From the NCBI GenBank assembly GCA_963204915.1, contig CAUJHS010000052.1, forward strand, positions 1-64,000: 64,000 nucleotides of DNA. The letters run 5' to 3'. Origin of the DNA: Planctomycetota bacterium. Lineage in GTDB: Bacteria > Planctomycetota > Planctomycetia > Pirellulales > Pirellulaceae. Below, piece after piece: positions 55,680 to 64,000 of the stretch (positions within the stretch are counted from its first letter, which is position 1; the number at the start of each line of letters is the position of its first letter). The position numbers were made by a program, and so were the translations under genes. A model generated the notes under the pieces. That model searched no databases. It saw only the letters and a program-made list of their open reading frames with translations, and was not told the origin of the DNA.

Positions 55680-57151
55680 CGAACATGTATGCCTCGACGC
55701 CGCGAAGCGACGCCTATGATGCAATCATCGTGGGCTCAGGACCCAACGGCCTGGCGGCAGCGATCACGTTGGCTCAGGCGGAAAAGTCGGTGTTGATTCT
55801 CGAAGCGGCGCCCACGATTGGCGGCGGACTGCGGACCTTGCCGTGGACGCAGCCCGGTTTCCTGCACGATGTGTGCGCGTCGATTCACGCCTTGGCGCCG
55901 CTCTCGCCGTTCTTTCAACAACTTCCGCCCGACAAGGTTCCGCTGGAGTGGGTTCTTCCGCCGCTCCCTTGTGCGCATCCGCTCGAGGACGGTCGTGCGG
56001 CGGTGCTGTATCCGTCGTGGGAGGAAACCGCGGCCGAGTTGGGCGCCGATGCACAAGTGTATCGAGATTTATTCGAGCCGTTGGCCCGCCATGCCGGCGC
56101 GTTGTTTCCGGCGGTGTTGGGACCACTGCGCCCGCCGCGGCGCCCGATGGTCATGATGAACTTCGGCTTGCGTGCTCTACGCTCGGCCGAAGGGCTAGCG
56201 CGGCGGTTCTCGGGCGAGGCGGCCCGTGCATTGTTCGCCGGCATGGCGGCGCATTCGATTCTTCCGTTTGATCGCGCGTTGACGGGCGGCGTGGGATTAT
56301 TGCTGATGCTCTCGGCTCACGCAGGAGGCTGGCCGATCGCGCGCGGCGGGTCGCAGCAGGTCGCCCAGCGGTTGGCCGACTATGCCGAGTCGCTGGGAGC
56401 GGAGTTTGTGGTCAATCATCGCGTCGTGGCGCTGGATGAACTTCCCAGAACGCGCGTGGTGCTGTTCGACGTTACTCCGCGCACGGCCCTGCCCATCGTC
56501 GCCGAGGCTTGGCCGGCGCGCTATCGGCGCCGTTTGGCGAAGTTCCGGCATGGCGTGGGCGTGACGAAAGTCGACTGGGCGCTGGATGGCCCGATTCCCT
56601 GGCTCAACCCCCGCTGCGCCGAAGCGGGAACGGTGCACGTCGGTGGGACGTTCGAGGAAATCGCTCAAGCCGAAGCGGCGCCGTGGCGCGGCGTAACGGC
56701 GGAACGGCCGTTTGTGCTGGTTACGCAACCGAGTTTATTTGACCCCGAGCGCGCTCCGCCGGGGAAACACACCGCTTGGGGTTACTGCCACGTACCGGCC
56801 GGTTCGGCCGAGGCGACGAACAAACGCATCGAGGCGCAAGTCGAGCGCTACGCGCCGGGGTTTCAAAAACGGATTTTCGCACGTCGCATTACCCTGGCGA
56901 CCGACTGGGAAGCGTACAACGCCAATTACGTAGGAGGCGACATTACCGGCGGCACGATGGATTGGCGACAAGCCTTCGCGCGGCCTGCGTTGCGCTGGAC
57001 GCCCTACTCGACTCCCCACCCGCGCCTGTTCTTCTGCTCGTCGTCCACTCCGCCGGGACCAGGCGTGCATGGCATGTGCGGCTACCACGCCGCGAAGGCC
57101 GCCCTCGACGCCATAGCGCGCTGGCGCCTACCGTGCACGCGACTGGAGTGA
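55676..57151 (+). CDS. Phytoene-desaturase-like FAD oxidoreductase
   Basis: 491 residues. The FAD-binding GSGPNGLAAAITLAQAEKSV dinucleotide motif is at about residue 20, with EAAPTIGGGLRT as the second conserved block. The C-terminal region LFFCSSSTPPGPGVHGMCGYHAA resembles the carotenoid-desaturase end. No transmembrane helix is seen. Such enzymes use FAD to remove or add hydrogen on isoprenoids and fatty acyl chains. Its ATG overlaps the RND stop by four bases. Convergent with the EutBC gene, with 35 bases between stops. Confidence 0.9.
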   Translation: MTNMYASTPRSDAYDAIIVGSGPNGLAAAITLAQAEKSVLILEAAPTIGGGLRTLPWTQPGFLHDVCASIHALAPLSPFFQQLPPDKVPLEWVLPPLPCAHPLEDGRAAVLYPSWEETAAELGADAQVYRDLFEPLARHAGALFPAVLGPLRPPRRPMVMMNFGLRALRSAEGLARRFSGEAARALFAGMAAHSILPFDRALTGGVGLLLMLSAHAGGWPIARGGSQQVAQRLADYAESLGAEFVVNHRVVALDELPRTRVVLFDVTPRTALPIVAEAWPARYRRRLAKFRHGVGVTKVDWALDGPIPWLNPRCAEAGTVHVGGTFEEIAQAEAAPWRGVTAERPFVLVTQPSLFDPERAPPGKHTAWGYCHVPAGSAEATNKRIEAQVERYAPGFQKRIFARRITLATDWEAYNANYVGGDITGGTMDWRQAFARPALRWTPYSTPHPRLFFCSSSTPPGPGVHGMCGYHAAKAALDAIARWRLPCTRLE

Positions 57152-57186
57152 CCTCCGTGTCATCTGGCGCGACGTTCTCCAACCGG

Positions 57187-59499
57187 CTAGCGACGTGCGA
57201 GGCTTTTCAAAACCCGCACGCTTTCGCGGGCCGCGTCCGAAGGCAAGAGTGCAGTCACGGCCACTCCGGACACGACTTTGGTGATGTTGTGGTCCACCTT
57301 GCCAGGTTGGGCCCACGTGGCGCCGTCGGCCTGCGTGATATAGACCGAGAACGTGTGATGCCCCGTGCCCGGCCGTTCGCCAATGATGTGCAAGATGGAG
57401 CGTCGGCCGGGGAGATCGGCAAAGAGCGTTTCGCCCACGTGGTAGCCGGCGCGGACGCGTCCGGAGGTAAGCACCACGGTTTCTGGCGCCGCTTGATAGC
57501 CTTCGCTGGACAGTTGCCGCCGCAATTCGTGAAGATACGGGGCGAGATGTCCGCGATCCATAATCGCCAGCGCGTTCAATCCGTCCGAGACAATCAACTG
57601 GACATCGTACGCGGCGGTGTGGCGTTGAGCGAGACTTTGCAGCGCCTGCAACGCCTTGGGCGCCAACCGCTCGCCCGTGGTGGGATGCAAAATGTAGTCG
57701 GTCCGGTCAATGGACTGTGTGGCCAGCGGCAGCGCTTGCGGAATGGTATGGATGAAGTTGGGCGTTAGTTCGGCCCACAGGCTCTTTTTCGCATCGTGGT
57801 AAATGCGGCGAATGTCGGCATCGAGCGCGGGAGCGAGTTCGCCAGGAGTGCGGCCATAACCCTCGGCCAGGAAGACGCCGCGCGAACGCACGGGGCCGAT
57901 TTGCTCGCGGCCTTCGGCCAAGATCGCTTCGTCTGAACGCGGGTCCTGCTGCGCGCGGCGGTATTGCAGGTAAACCCAATTGGCATCACCAAATTTCTCG
58001 GTGGGTTGCCCCTTTTCGTCAATGACGCCTAGCCTTTGAAAGAAGGCCCACATCGGATCGTTTACGCGGTAGCCAAACTTTTCGCGCACGCGCACATGGT
58101 CCTGAAAGCCCGTGGTCAGGTAGCCGAGCATCGGATCGATCTTGGTGGGCAACGCCATCAAATAGGCGGGATTCGCCGGCATGACCTGCTCAATGCACCA
58201 ATCCAAATCATCGAGCGAAACGTCCATGTGCAGGGTCGAGCAAATGTCGAGGCCAATGGTCAAGCCGTGCAGTTTGCCCATGACGATGTCTTCCAGGCAA
58301 CAACGCACCAGTTGCTCGCGCGTGCGGAAAACCTCCGGGCCGATGAAGCCGGCCACGTCGTTCAAATGGACCCACGGCGCCGCGGCGCGCCCGGCGGCGG
58401 TTTGCGCCTTGGCCACCTGCTGCGTTAAGGCCCGGGCGAAACCGTACTTGCGCGATTCGTGAATGACCATGTCAAAGCCGTGGCTGTGGCCGTTGGTCAG
58501 ATCGGCCCCCTGCCCCGTTTCAAAATACAGTCCGTACTTGCCCTGGCGTGCGGCGGCGTAGGCCAGCATTTTTTGCACGCTGATGTCGAACGTACGATTC
58601 GCGGCGTCGCTGCCGGCGATGCTTTGAAACCATACGCCTGTGCTATTTGGATGGGCTTGTTCGACTTCGGCCTGAACGTCAATATGCGCCAGCACGCAAT
58701 GCGGCATCACTTCTTCCAAGCCAAAGGTTTTCAGCAGGTCTTGGAGCGCCGACTCCACGGCCGCGACGGAACGCGGGTCGCTCGACACGGGGTTCGTGCC
58801 AAGCACCACATCGCCCACGGCGTACGACCAACCGTTGAATACCTGCCAGCGGATGTCGTCCACATGGTCGGTGGGCGAGTTCGGCTGAATGCGCGCGCCC
58901 AGATATCCACGTGCGCCGATCTTGCTGCCGGGTAGGACGTTAAACACTTTGGCGCCAATGGCGGTCAGTTCCCGATTGCTCATTAGCTTGACAACGCAAG
59001 CAATGGCGTCGCTGGAAAGGCCCGGCGCGACGGCGTGAATTTCCGCCTCGGGTTGGGTGAGCAAAAACTGCTTCAGTTCGCCCAAGGTCAGGTTTGCGGT
59101 GCGTTCCGCGGCAGCGGTATCACGAGTTTGTGCAAGCAGGGCGTAAAGATCGTCCTTGAGCAATGGATGTGCGTCAATATCACGCAGACGCGTATTGGCG
59201 AGCAGCCTACGAGCGTGGGCCCGAGCCCCATCGTCCGCCGCGGCGACGCCGATACTTTCGTCCCCCTCTTTGAATTCATTCGCCGCGCCGAGGATTTGCG
59301 CGTACCGTTGCCGGTCGAACTGGCCAAAATGGCGTTGAAGATAGGCGAACACGTCTTCGTGGTCGCGTGGTGGTTCGAGTGAAACGCCGGAGATCGTCTT
59401 TGTGGGCGGCTGGCGGTCGTCCCCCGCACATGCGAAGGCCCAGGACGCGGCCGCTCCTCCAAGACACGCTCCCACGAAACGGCGGCGATCGAAGTTCAC
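57187..59499 (-). CDS. eutBC: Fused ethanolamine ammonia-lyase EutB-EutC with Tat signal
   Basis: 770 residues. GTG 59499 is chosen because AGGAGG (complement of 59507-59512) lies seven bases upstream; ATG 59514 is an alternative but has this SD inside it. NFDRRRFVGACLGG followed by AFA-C is a Tat signal with an AxA cleavage site. Residues about 90-510 are EutB: GARIQPNSPTD (Arg, Gln, Asn of the site), GTNP, FETGQG, GFIGPEVF and KIDPML, the Asp of the cobalamin/substrate region. By eye, the positions equivalent to R160, Q162, N193, E287 and D362 in E. coli EutB are all kept. About 635-770 is EutC: IVSDGLNALAIMDRGHLAPY, SGRVRAGYHVGE, HIIGERPGTGHH and PGKVDHNI. It would convert ethanolamine to acetaldehyde and ammonia using adenosylcobalamin. 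No other eut genes are present. The 35-base gap separates it from the convergent flavoprotein gene. Confidence 0.93.
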   Translation of the reverse strand: MNFDRRRFVGACLGGAAASWAFACAGDDRQPPTKTISGVSLEPPRDHEDVFAYLQRHFGQFDRQRYAQILGAANEFKEGDESIGVAAADDGARAHARRLLANTRLRDIDAHPLLKDDLYALLAQTRDTAAAERTANLTLGELKQFLLTQPEAEIHAVAPGLSSDAIACVVKLMSNRELTAIGAKVFNVLPGSKIGARGYLGARIQPNSPTDHVDDIRWQVFNGWSYAVGDVVLGTNPVSSDPRSVAAVESALQDLLKTFGLEEVMPHCVLAHIDVQAEVEQAHPNSTGVWFQSIAGSDAANRTFDISVQKMLAYAAARQGKYGLYFETGQGADLTNGHSHGFDMVIHESRKYGFARALTQQVAKAQTAAGRAAAPWVHLNDVAGFIGPEVFRTREQLVRCCLEDIVMGKLHGLTIGLDICSTLHMDVSLDDLDWCIEQVMPANPAYLMALPTKIDPMLGYLTTGFQDHVRVREKFGYRVNDPMWAFFQRLGVIDEKGQPTEKFGDANWVYLQYRRAQQDPRSDEAILAEGREQIGPVRSRGVFLAEGYGRTPGELAPALDADIRRIYHDAKKSLWAELTPNFIHTIPQALPLATQSIDRTDYILHPTTGERLAPKALQALQSLAQRHTAAYDVQLIVSDGLNALAIMDRGHLAPYLHELRRQLSSEGYQAAPETVVLTSGRVRAGYHVGETLFADLPGRRSILHIIGERPGTGHHTFSVYITQADGATWAQPGKVDHNITKVVSGVAVTALLPSDAARESVRVLKSLARR

Positions 59500-59654
59500 A
59501 AACAGCCTCCTCATAGAAAGCCAGCAGGTCCGGCGACAGGTCCAGCGCGCCGTTTAGTATGCCGCACCAAAAGGCGCGCCGCTAGCGGAACTCCAAAGGC
59601 CGCTTTACCTCAAAGAAACAGGGGTAAATATATCGCGCAAAAACGCAGGAGGTG

Positions 59655-59664
59655 CAATATATTG
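59655..59664. promoter_or_regulatory. Perfect 10-bp palindrome CAATATATTG in a divergent intergenic region
   Basis: It lies in an AT-rich patch between the divergent EutBC (start 59499) and coiled-coil gene (start 59758). AGGAGG at 59647-59652 just before it could initiate at TTG 59662. Whether it is an operator, a leader-peptide start or chance is open. Confidence 0.35.
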
Positions 59665-59757
59665 TCGATTGCGGCGTTTACCTGGGTATGCAGGTTTCCA
59701 ATCGCCTGCGGCGCCGCGATGTCCCCGTTTCCGCGTATCTATGGAGCACCGATCACA

Positions 59758-60702
59758 ATGTGGCGAAATCTCAGCAGACTGAATTACTTGTCCATGACGG
59801 TTGGATTTGCCGCGCTGGTGTGGTGGGCTGGCGTCGCCGCGGCGCAACGGCCGGATGACGCGGGTGGTCGCGGTCCCCAAGGGCCGGGTGGACCTGGCGG
59901 CGCACCCGGGGGATTTGGTGCGTTTGGTTTCGGACAACCCCCCGGGGGCTTCGGTTTTGGCGGGTTCGGCGGAGGTAACCTGTCCAACTTATTACGCCGC
60001 CAAGATGTGCGAAAAGAACTCGAATTGCTGGACGACCAAATCGCCAAGTTAGATGAATTAGAACAAGCCGAACGCGAGCGGATGCGACAACAGTTTGAAA
60101 ATACAGGGCAAGATCGGGAACGTCGGCGTGACGGCGCAGGGCGCCGCGATGGAGAACGTCGGCCCGAGGGCGAAGCTCGGCGTGGTCAAGACGCGCCGCC
60201 CCAAGCCGAGGATTTTCGCGCAGCGATGGAAGAACGTCGCGTAGCGATGGAACAACGTGAGCGAGAAATCAAAGAAAAAATTTCTGAAATCCTTCTTCCG
60301 CCGCAAATGGAGCGATTGGAGCAACTCGCGATCCAAATGCGACTGCAAGGCGGCGCGATGGCGCTGCTCAACCCCGATGTGTTAGGCAAGCTTGATGTAT
60401 CGGACGAGCAACGCGAACAACTTCGCACCAAGGCTGAAGAAACCGACCGGGAGCTTCAGCGCAAAATGGCGGAACTTCGGCGCGAAGCGCAAGCACAAGC
60501 GGTCGCCACGCTCTCCACAGAGCAGCAAGCGAAGTACAAAGAGCTGATCGGCGAACCGTTCACCTTCCAAAGTGAACCCCCGCGCTTTGGCGGCCCTGGC
60601 GGTTTCGGCGCACCCGGCGGTCCAGGCGGTCCTCGTGGTCCTGGCGGACAGGGGCGTCCGGCGGGTTCGCCCGAGGGTCGGCGGCCTGCAAGTGATAACT
60701 AA
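59758..60702 (+). CDS. Exported Gly-rich/charged coiled-coil protein
   Basis: 314 residues from ATG 59758 (GGAG 12 bases upstream). MWRNLSRLNYLSMTVGFAALVWWAGVAAAQ is a Sec signal. Residues about 35-80 and the last 45 are Gly/Pro-rich. Between them is a highly charged helical segment (ELELLDDQIAKLDELEQAERER, AMEERRVAMEQREREIKEK) followed by a Spy-like LTxxQ-type part (DVSDEQREQLRTKAEE, LSTEQQAKYKEL). It may be a periplasmic stress or scaffold protein. An upstream in-frame TTG at 59662, after AGGAGG, would extend it by 32 residues and bury the signal, so I did not use it. Confidence 0.75.
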   Translation: MWRNLSRLNYLSMTVGFAALVWWAGVAAAQRPDDAGGRGPQGPGGPGGAPGGFGAFGFGQPPGGFGFGGFGGGNLSNLLRRQDVRKELELLDDQIAKLDELEQAERERMRQQFENTGQDRERRRDGAGRRDGERRPEGEARRGQDAPPQAEDFRAAMEERRVAMEQREREIKEKISEILLPPQMERLEQLAIQMRLQGGAMALLNPDVLGKLDVSDEQREQLRTKAEETDRELQRKMAELRREAQAQAVATLSTEQQAKYKELIGEPFTFQSEPPRFGGPGGFGAPGGPGGPRGPGGQGRPAGSPEGRRPASDN

Positions 60703-61026
60703 ACGCATCGGTAAATCGTGTCGGCGTTGGAGGTTACGCTCCCTCGTCGTTACAAGTACGAAACTCCTGAGGATTCTCGGGGTTTAAACTTTAGCCGGAC
60801 TCGATTTTTCGAGATCCATGCCATCGAGAACGGTGAGGCGGGCCGCCTCGGCAAGGGAGGCTCGCCGTTTTTCCATCAACTTACTTCTTTCCATGGCGCG
60901 GCGCCGCCGTGGAGCGAGTGTTGTCGTTGAAAAAGTGCTTGTTACTAACCGATGGCTGGCGGCGCTAGGAGCCAGTCATCACCGATTTTTCGATCTCTTC
61001 AAGGATGAAGAAAGGACGCGTGAACC
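60703..61026. other. 324-bp stretch without a supported gene
   Basis: No frame is convincing and no clear hairpin was found. The end holds a purine-rich stretch before the zinc-ribbon gene. Confidence 0.5.
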
Positions 61027-61425
61027 ATGAAGTCCACCCGATCAGAACATCATCACTCGAATCAGAAATCGAATTCTGAGACCTGGGTGCGGTTTACTTG
61101 TCCGCAAGGCCATCGCTTGAAAGCCAACCAGTGCTTCGCGGGTCAAACCGCGGTGTGTCCGACATGCGGTGGGAAAGCCGAAATTCCGCTCCCGAAGGCG
61201 AACCCGATAACCGACACCGGCGCCTTGCGACTGCTCGAAGCGGTGGAGCTCGCCACAGCGGCGCAAGAGGAGCACTTGCAAGCAACTCGGGCATGTCCTC
61301 GCTGCGGCGAAACCATCTTGGCTTCTGCTTCGATGTGCAGCCATTGCCGGCTGTACATGTTTCCTTCCGAAGCCTGGAAGTCGTTCGTGCGAGCCACGCA
61401 GGACCGAGATAATTCGGGCAAATAA
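61027..61425 (+). CDS. Small zinc-ribbon protein
   Basis: 132 residues. Two zinc-binding pairs occur at each end: FTCPQGHRL and CPTCGGK in the N-terminal half, CPRCGETI and CSHCRLYM in the C-terminal half. A helical linker (LRLLEAVELATAAQEEH) separates them. Not exported. The role is unknown; small double zinc-ribbon proteins often bind nucleic acid or act as metal-linked adaptors. A zinc-type ZIP transporter gene follows 236 bases downstream. Confidence 0.7.
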   Translation: MKSTRSEHHHSNQKSNSETWVRFTCPQGHRLKANQCFAGQTAVCPTCGGKAEIPLPKANPITDTGALRLLEAVELATAAQEEHLQATRACPRCGETILASASMCSHCRLYMFPSEAWKSFVRATQDRDNSGK

Positions 61426-61661
61426 GCGGAACCGTACGCGGGGGCGCGAGTTTCATCGAAGTGCAGGCGAGTTGTGGTTTCCTCGTCCCTATTTCATGAC
61501 ACGTCCCACCGGGCCGGATTGGGATGCCCGCTGGTTGATCCTCAATTGCAAAACCGTGTGAGAACGGCGCCTTGCGGAATGCGGCAGGTCTATCGTAACC
61601 TGCCCTCTTTCCAACGAGTCCTGGCTTCCGGCCCAAAGCTTGGTGCACGCGTCGGTTCCCA

Positions 61662-62474
61662 ATGCGCAACTGGTTCCTTCAACTCGACCCGATCCGGCAA
61701 GCGTTTTACGCAGGGCTGTTCACGTGGGGCGTGACCGCGCTTGGCGCCGGACTCGTGCTGTTCGCAAACCGTGTCAATCAAAAACTCCTTGACGCGATGC
61801 TGGGCTTTGCCGGCGGAGTGATGACCGCCGCGAGCTTCTGGTCGCTTCTTGCTCCTGCGATTGAAATCTCCGAACAGCGCGCTGGGCTCGTGTGGTTCCC
61901 CGCGCTGGTCGGCTTCGTGCTAGGCGGACTTTGCATCTGGGTATTGGATCAGGTGCTTCCCCATTTGCATCCGGACTTGCCCCTGGCGCAAGCGGAAGGA
62001 CCTAAGACGGCCTGGCGTCGAAGCGTGCTTTTGGTCTCCGCGATCACGCTTCACAACATTCCCGAGGGGCTGGCGGTCGGCGTTGCATTTGGCGGCGTAG
62101 GACAGGGAGTTTCGTCGGCGACGGTCACGGCCGCCATCGCGCTCGCCCTGGGCATTGGCTTACAAAACTTTCCTGAGGGAATTGCCGTAGCGATGCCGTT
62201 ACGCGGCGAAGGCGTCTCGCGGCTCAAATGCTTTTGGTTTGGGCAATTGTCGGCCGCTGTGGAGCCCGTTGCGGCAGTGGTAGGCGCGGCGGCGGTGGTG
62301 TATGCCGCGCCGTTGCTTCCCTATGGTTTGGCGTTTGCTGCTGGGGCGATGATCTTTGTCGTGGTAGAGGAGCTTATCCCGGCGTCGCAACGCGCCGGCA
62401 ATACTGATCTGGCGACATTCTGGTTTATGGCGGGTTTCGCCGTGATGATGACGCTAGACGTTGCTCTGGGATAG
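61662..62474 (+). CDS. ZIP family metal transporter (GufA/ZupT-like)
   Basis: 270 residues with about eight transmembrane helices. TM4 carries [12 protein letters not shown] and TM5 carries [11 protein letters not shown], the metal-site motifs. A histidine-bearing loop HPDLPLAQ lies between TM3 and TM4. Members move Zn, Fe and other divalent cations across the inner membrane. No Shine-Dalgarno is seen before ATG 61662. The zinc-ribbon gene upstream and the ABC genes downstream are not obviously linked in function. Confidence 0.93.
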   Translation: MRNWFLQLDPIRQAFYAGLFTWGVTALGAGLVLFANRVNQKLLDAMLGFAGGVMTAASFWSLLAPAIEISEQRAGLVWFPALVGFVLGGLCIWVLDQVLPHLHPDLPLAQAEGPKTAWRRSVLLVSAITLHNIPEGLAVGVAFGGVGQGVSSATVTAAIALALGIGLQNFPEGIAVAMPLRGEGVSRLKCFWFGQLSAAVEPVAAVVGAAAVVYAAPLLPYGLAFAAGAMIFVVVEELIPASQRAGNTDLATFWFMAGFAVMMTLDVALG

Positions 62475-62912
62475 CCCGCCTTCCGACGCGGCGCAACCGC
62501 TGCCCGTGCCGCGAGCATTACGAACCGTCGATGGGCATGGCGGTACGCAGCACGTCGTTCGAAGGTCACGTCTGCCCTCACGCCTGGGGTGGAACGGCCA
62601 TCGCCGTCTCCACCTAGATGGTGCGCACAACGCAAAAGGCGTTCTTGTTGCGCAGGGTGCGCGTGGCTATGTGCGAATCCGCACGTTTGCGTGCGGCGGA
62701 ACGTGCAGAATTGGTCGTTGCGCGCGTCGTCGCCGAGCAAAAACTTGTTGTTTTTCCCAATCTTTCTGGGCGTTGGGGCCTTGCGCCAGCTTATACGGGT
62801 CCGGCATAACCCTTGCGGATAACGTCATCAGGCGAGCAAAACTGGCATTAGGGACTGCGGCGCGCTTTCTCCACGCGTTGTTGTGAAGCATGATGAAGGT
62901 TGGGGGGAAGTC
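62475..62912. other. 438-bp stretch without a supported gene
   Basis: A 63-codon frame at 62618-62809 has no RBS or family motif and is not annotated. The right end holds GGGGAAG, the ribosome binding site for the ABC ATPase. Confidence 0.5.
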
Positions 62913-63671
62913 ATGCCCGAACTGGCGAACCTATCGAACGCGCAGCATTCTGCGGAGACCGTGAACGGACGCGCCGTGTTTGAGGCGCGCGGCATCACGA
63001 AGACGTACGGTATGGGGGAAGTTGAGGTGCACGCCTTGCGCGGCGTCGATCTGGAATTGTATGAAGGCGAATTGGTCGTGTTGCTGGGACCTTCGGGAAG
63101 CGGCAAGTCGACTCTGCTGAATATCTTGGGCGGGCTTGACGCTCCGACGACCGGCGACGTTCATTATTTGGATCATGACTTGACCCAATATGACGATGAC
63201 GCGCTCACGCGCTATCGGCGCGAGCACGTCGGGTTCGTGTTTCAATTCTACAACTTAATCCCCAGCTTGACCGCGCGCGAGAATGTCGCCCTGGTGACCG
63301 ACATTGCAGAGCATCCCATGCGTCCCGAGGAAGCGTTGGAGTTGGTCGGATTAGGCGAACGACTTGATCACTTTCCGGCGCAGCTTTCCGGCGGCGAGCA
63401 GCAACGCGTGGCGATTGCGCGGGCCATCGCGAAGCGTCCTGATGTGCTGCTGTGCGATGAGCCCACCGGGGCGCTGGACGCGAAGACCGGCATCTTGGTG
63501 CTGGAAGCCATTGAACGGGTCAATCAGGAATTAGGAACCACTACCGCAGTGATTACGCACAACGCCGTAATTGCGCAAATGGCTGATCGCGTCATTTCGC
63601 TTTCCGACGGGAGAATCGCCCACACCGACATCAACGCTGTGAAAGCCGCTGCCCGCGACCTGGCGTGGTGA
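62913..63671 (+). CDS. ABC transporter ATP-binding protein (LolD/MacB-type)
   Basis: 252 residues from ATG 62913, which has GGGGAAG upstream; GTG 62883 is 10 codons earlier in frame. Walker [11 protein letters not shown]-loop FVFQFYN, signature LSGGEQQRV, Walker [13 protein letters not shown] and the H-loop VITHN are all intact. Sequence type and the FtsX-like permease starting one base after its stop place it in the MacB/LolCDE group, which exports lipoproteins, peptides or drugs to the outer face of the inner membrane. Confidence 0.96.
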   Translation: MPELANLSNAQHSAETVNGRAVFEARGITKTYGMGEVEVHALRGVDLELYEGELVVLLGPSGSGKSTLLNILGGLDAPTTGDVHYLDHDLTQYDDDALTRYRREHVGFVFQFYNLIPSLTARENVALVTDIAEHPMRPEEALELVGLGERLDHFPAQLSGGEQQRVAIARAIAKRPDVLLCDEPTGALDAKTGILVLEAIERVNQELGTTTAVITHNAVIAQMADRVISLSDGRIAHTDINAVKAAARDLAW

Positions 63672-63672
63672 A

Positions 63673-64000
63673 ATGAAGGCCATGAAAGCGCTGAACCGAA
63701 AACTACTTCGTGACCTGTACCACCTGCGTGGACAGGCCCTAGCCGTAGGGTTGGTCATCGCGTGCGGCATCGCAACGTTCGTCATGTCGTTCAGCACCAT
63801 GGAGTCGCTGCGCCATACGCAAGCGAGCTATTACGCAACCTATCGCTTCGCGCACGTCTTTGCGCAACTGAAGCGAGCGCCGGAAGGGCTCGCGCCGCGC
63901 CTGGCCGCAATTCCCGGCGTCGGTCAGTTGCAAACGCGCGTGGTGGCCGACGTAACGGTCGACGTGGCAGGCTTTGCCGAGCCGGTGACGGGACGACTCA
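63673..64000 (+). CDS. FtsX-like ABC permease (5' part)
   Basis: An open frame from ATG 63673, one base after the ATPase stop, continues to the window edge without a stop (at least 109 codons). It begins with a basic N-terminus, MKAMKALNRKLLRDLYHLR, then a first membrane helix (about 22-38) and a periplasmic domain, the layout of MacB/FtsX-type permeases. The rest lies outside the window. Confidence 0.88.
   Translation, partial: MKAMKALNRKLLRDLYHLRGQALAVGLVIACGIATFVMSFSTMESLRHTQASYYATYRFAHVFAQLKRAPEGLAPRLAAIPGVGQLQTRVVADVTVDVAGFAEPVTGRL

Noticed and set aside
59500..59757. Cobalamin riboswitch upstream of the B12-dependent EutBC
   Set aside because: No B12-box-like sequence or suitable stem-loops were seen in the short leader.
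62618..62809. 63-codon frame in an otherwise empty stretch
   Set aside because: No RBS, no motif, composition like neighbouring shadow frames.

Overview
The window is about 64 kb of GC-rich DNA that reads as a chromosomal segment of a planctomycete, probably of the Pirellulales or a close relative. The evidence is a dense set of families that are common there. These include DUF1501, DUF1552 and DUF1592-type proteins, PVC-type haem-binding/beta-propeller proteins and DUF1080 hydrolases. There are also several Tat-exported Gfo/Idh/MocA oxidoreductases, LEPR-XLL-like N-terminal sorting motifs, a HYExAFE protein, a Ser/Thr kinase with TPRs and an ECF sigma factor. I found no rRNA, convincing tRNA, CRISPR array, phage module or intact insertion sequence. 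The only possible trace of mobility is a 3' tail of an ORF at the left edge.

Layout. 1-605: ORF tail and an empty stretch with a 20-bp tandem duplication. 605-11449: a rightward block of exported proteins (DUF1501, TIM-barrel hydrolase-like, 1334-aa dihaem/LamG/propeller protein, DUF1592-type c-haem protein, DUF1552), which looks like a polysaccharide-degradation or periplasmic oxidation locus. 11628-20942: a signalling and cell-surface region with a barrel-like protein, a membrane Ser/Thr kinase, a divergent FG-GAP/metzincin protein, an ECF sigma factor and a divergent RTX-like repeat protein ending in a perfect terminator hairpin. 21051-24467: leftward Gfo/Idh plus two HEAT-repeat genes. 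24732-28637: small lipoprotein, SnoaL-like protein, and a remarkable Pro/Gly, Asn and Trp/His-rich exported protein. 28826-31570: arylsulfatase and HAD phosphatase. 31777-33562: a THUMP (Tan1-like) protein beside an archaeal-type methionine adenosyltransferase. 33939-38568: GH2-like glycosidase, a Gfo/Idh gene interrupted by an in-frame amber codon, a zinc metallopeptidase and a DUF1080 hydrolase. 38673-45337: leftward YkgJ, HYExAFE and a giant 1842-aa ceramidase/propeller/HEAT/c-haem fusion.

45516-50078: purU, then Gfo/Idh, SDR and a second (Tat) Gfo/Idh. 50533-57151: four closely packed genes (HemW-like radical SAM, saccharopine-dehydrogenase-like reductase, RND/MMPL exporter, phytoene-desaturase-like flavoprotein) with overlapping stops and starts. 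This is probably one pathway, possibly lipid or isoprenoid modification and export. 57187-59499: a fused EutB-EutC ethanolamine ammonia-lyase that carries a Tat signal. 59758-64000: Gly-rich coiled-coil exported protein, zinc-ribbon protein, ZIP transporter, and the start of an ABC transporter operon.

The items I consider most worth following are the Tat-exported EutBC fusion, the four-gene radical SAM/reductase/RND/flavoprotein operon, the 1842-aa ceramidase fusion, the Trp/His-rich protein, the archaeal-type MAT/THUMP pair, the FG-GAP/metzincin fusion and the amber-interrupted oxidoreductase. All family calls were made by reading motifs by eye; no database search was run.
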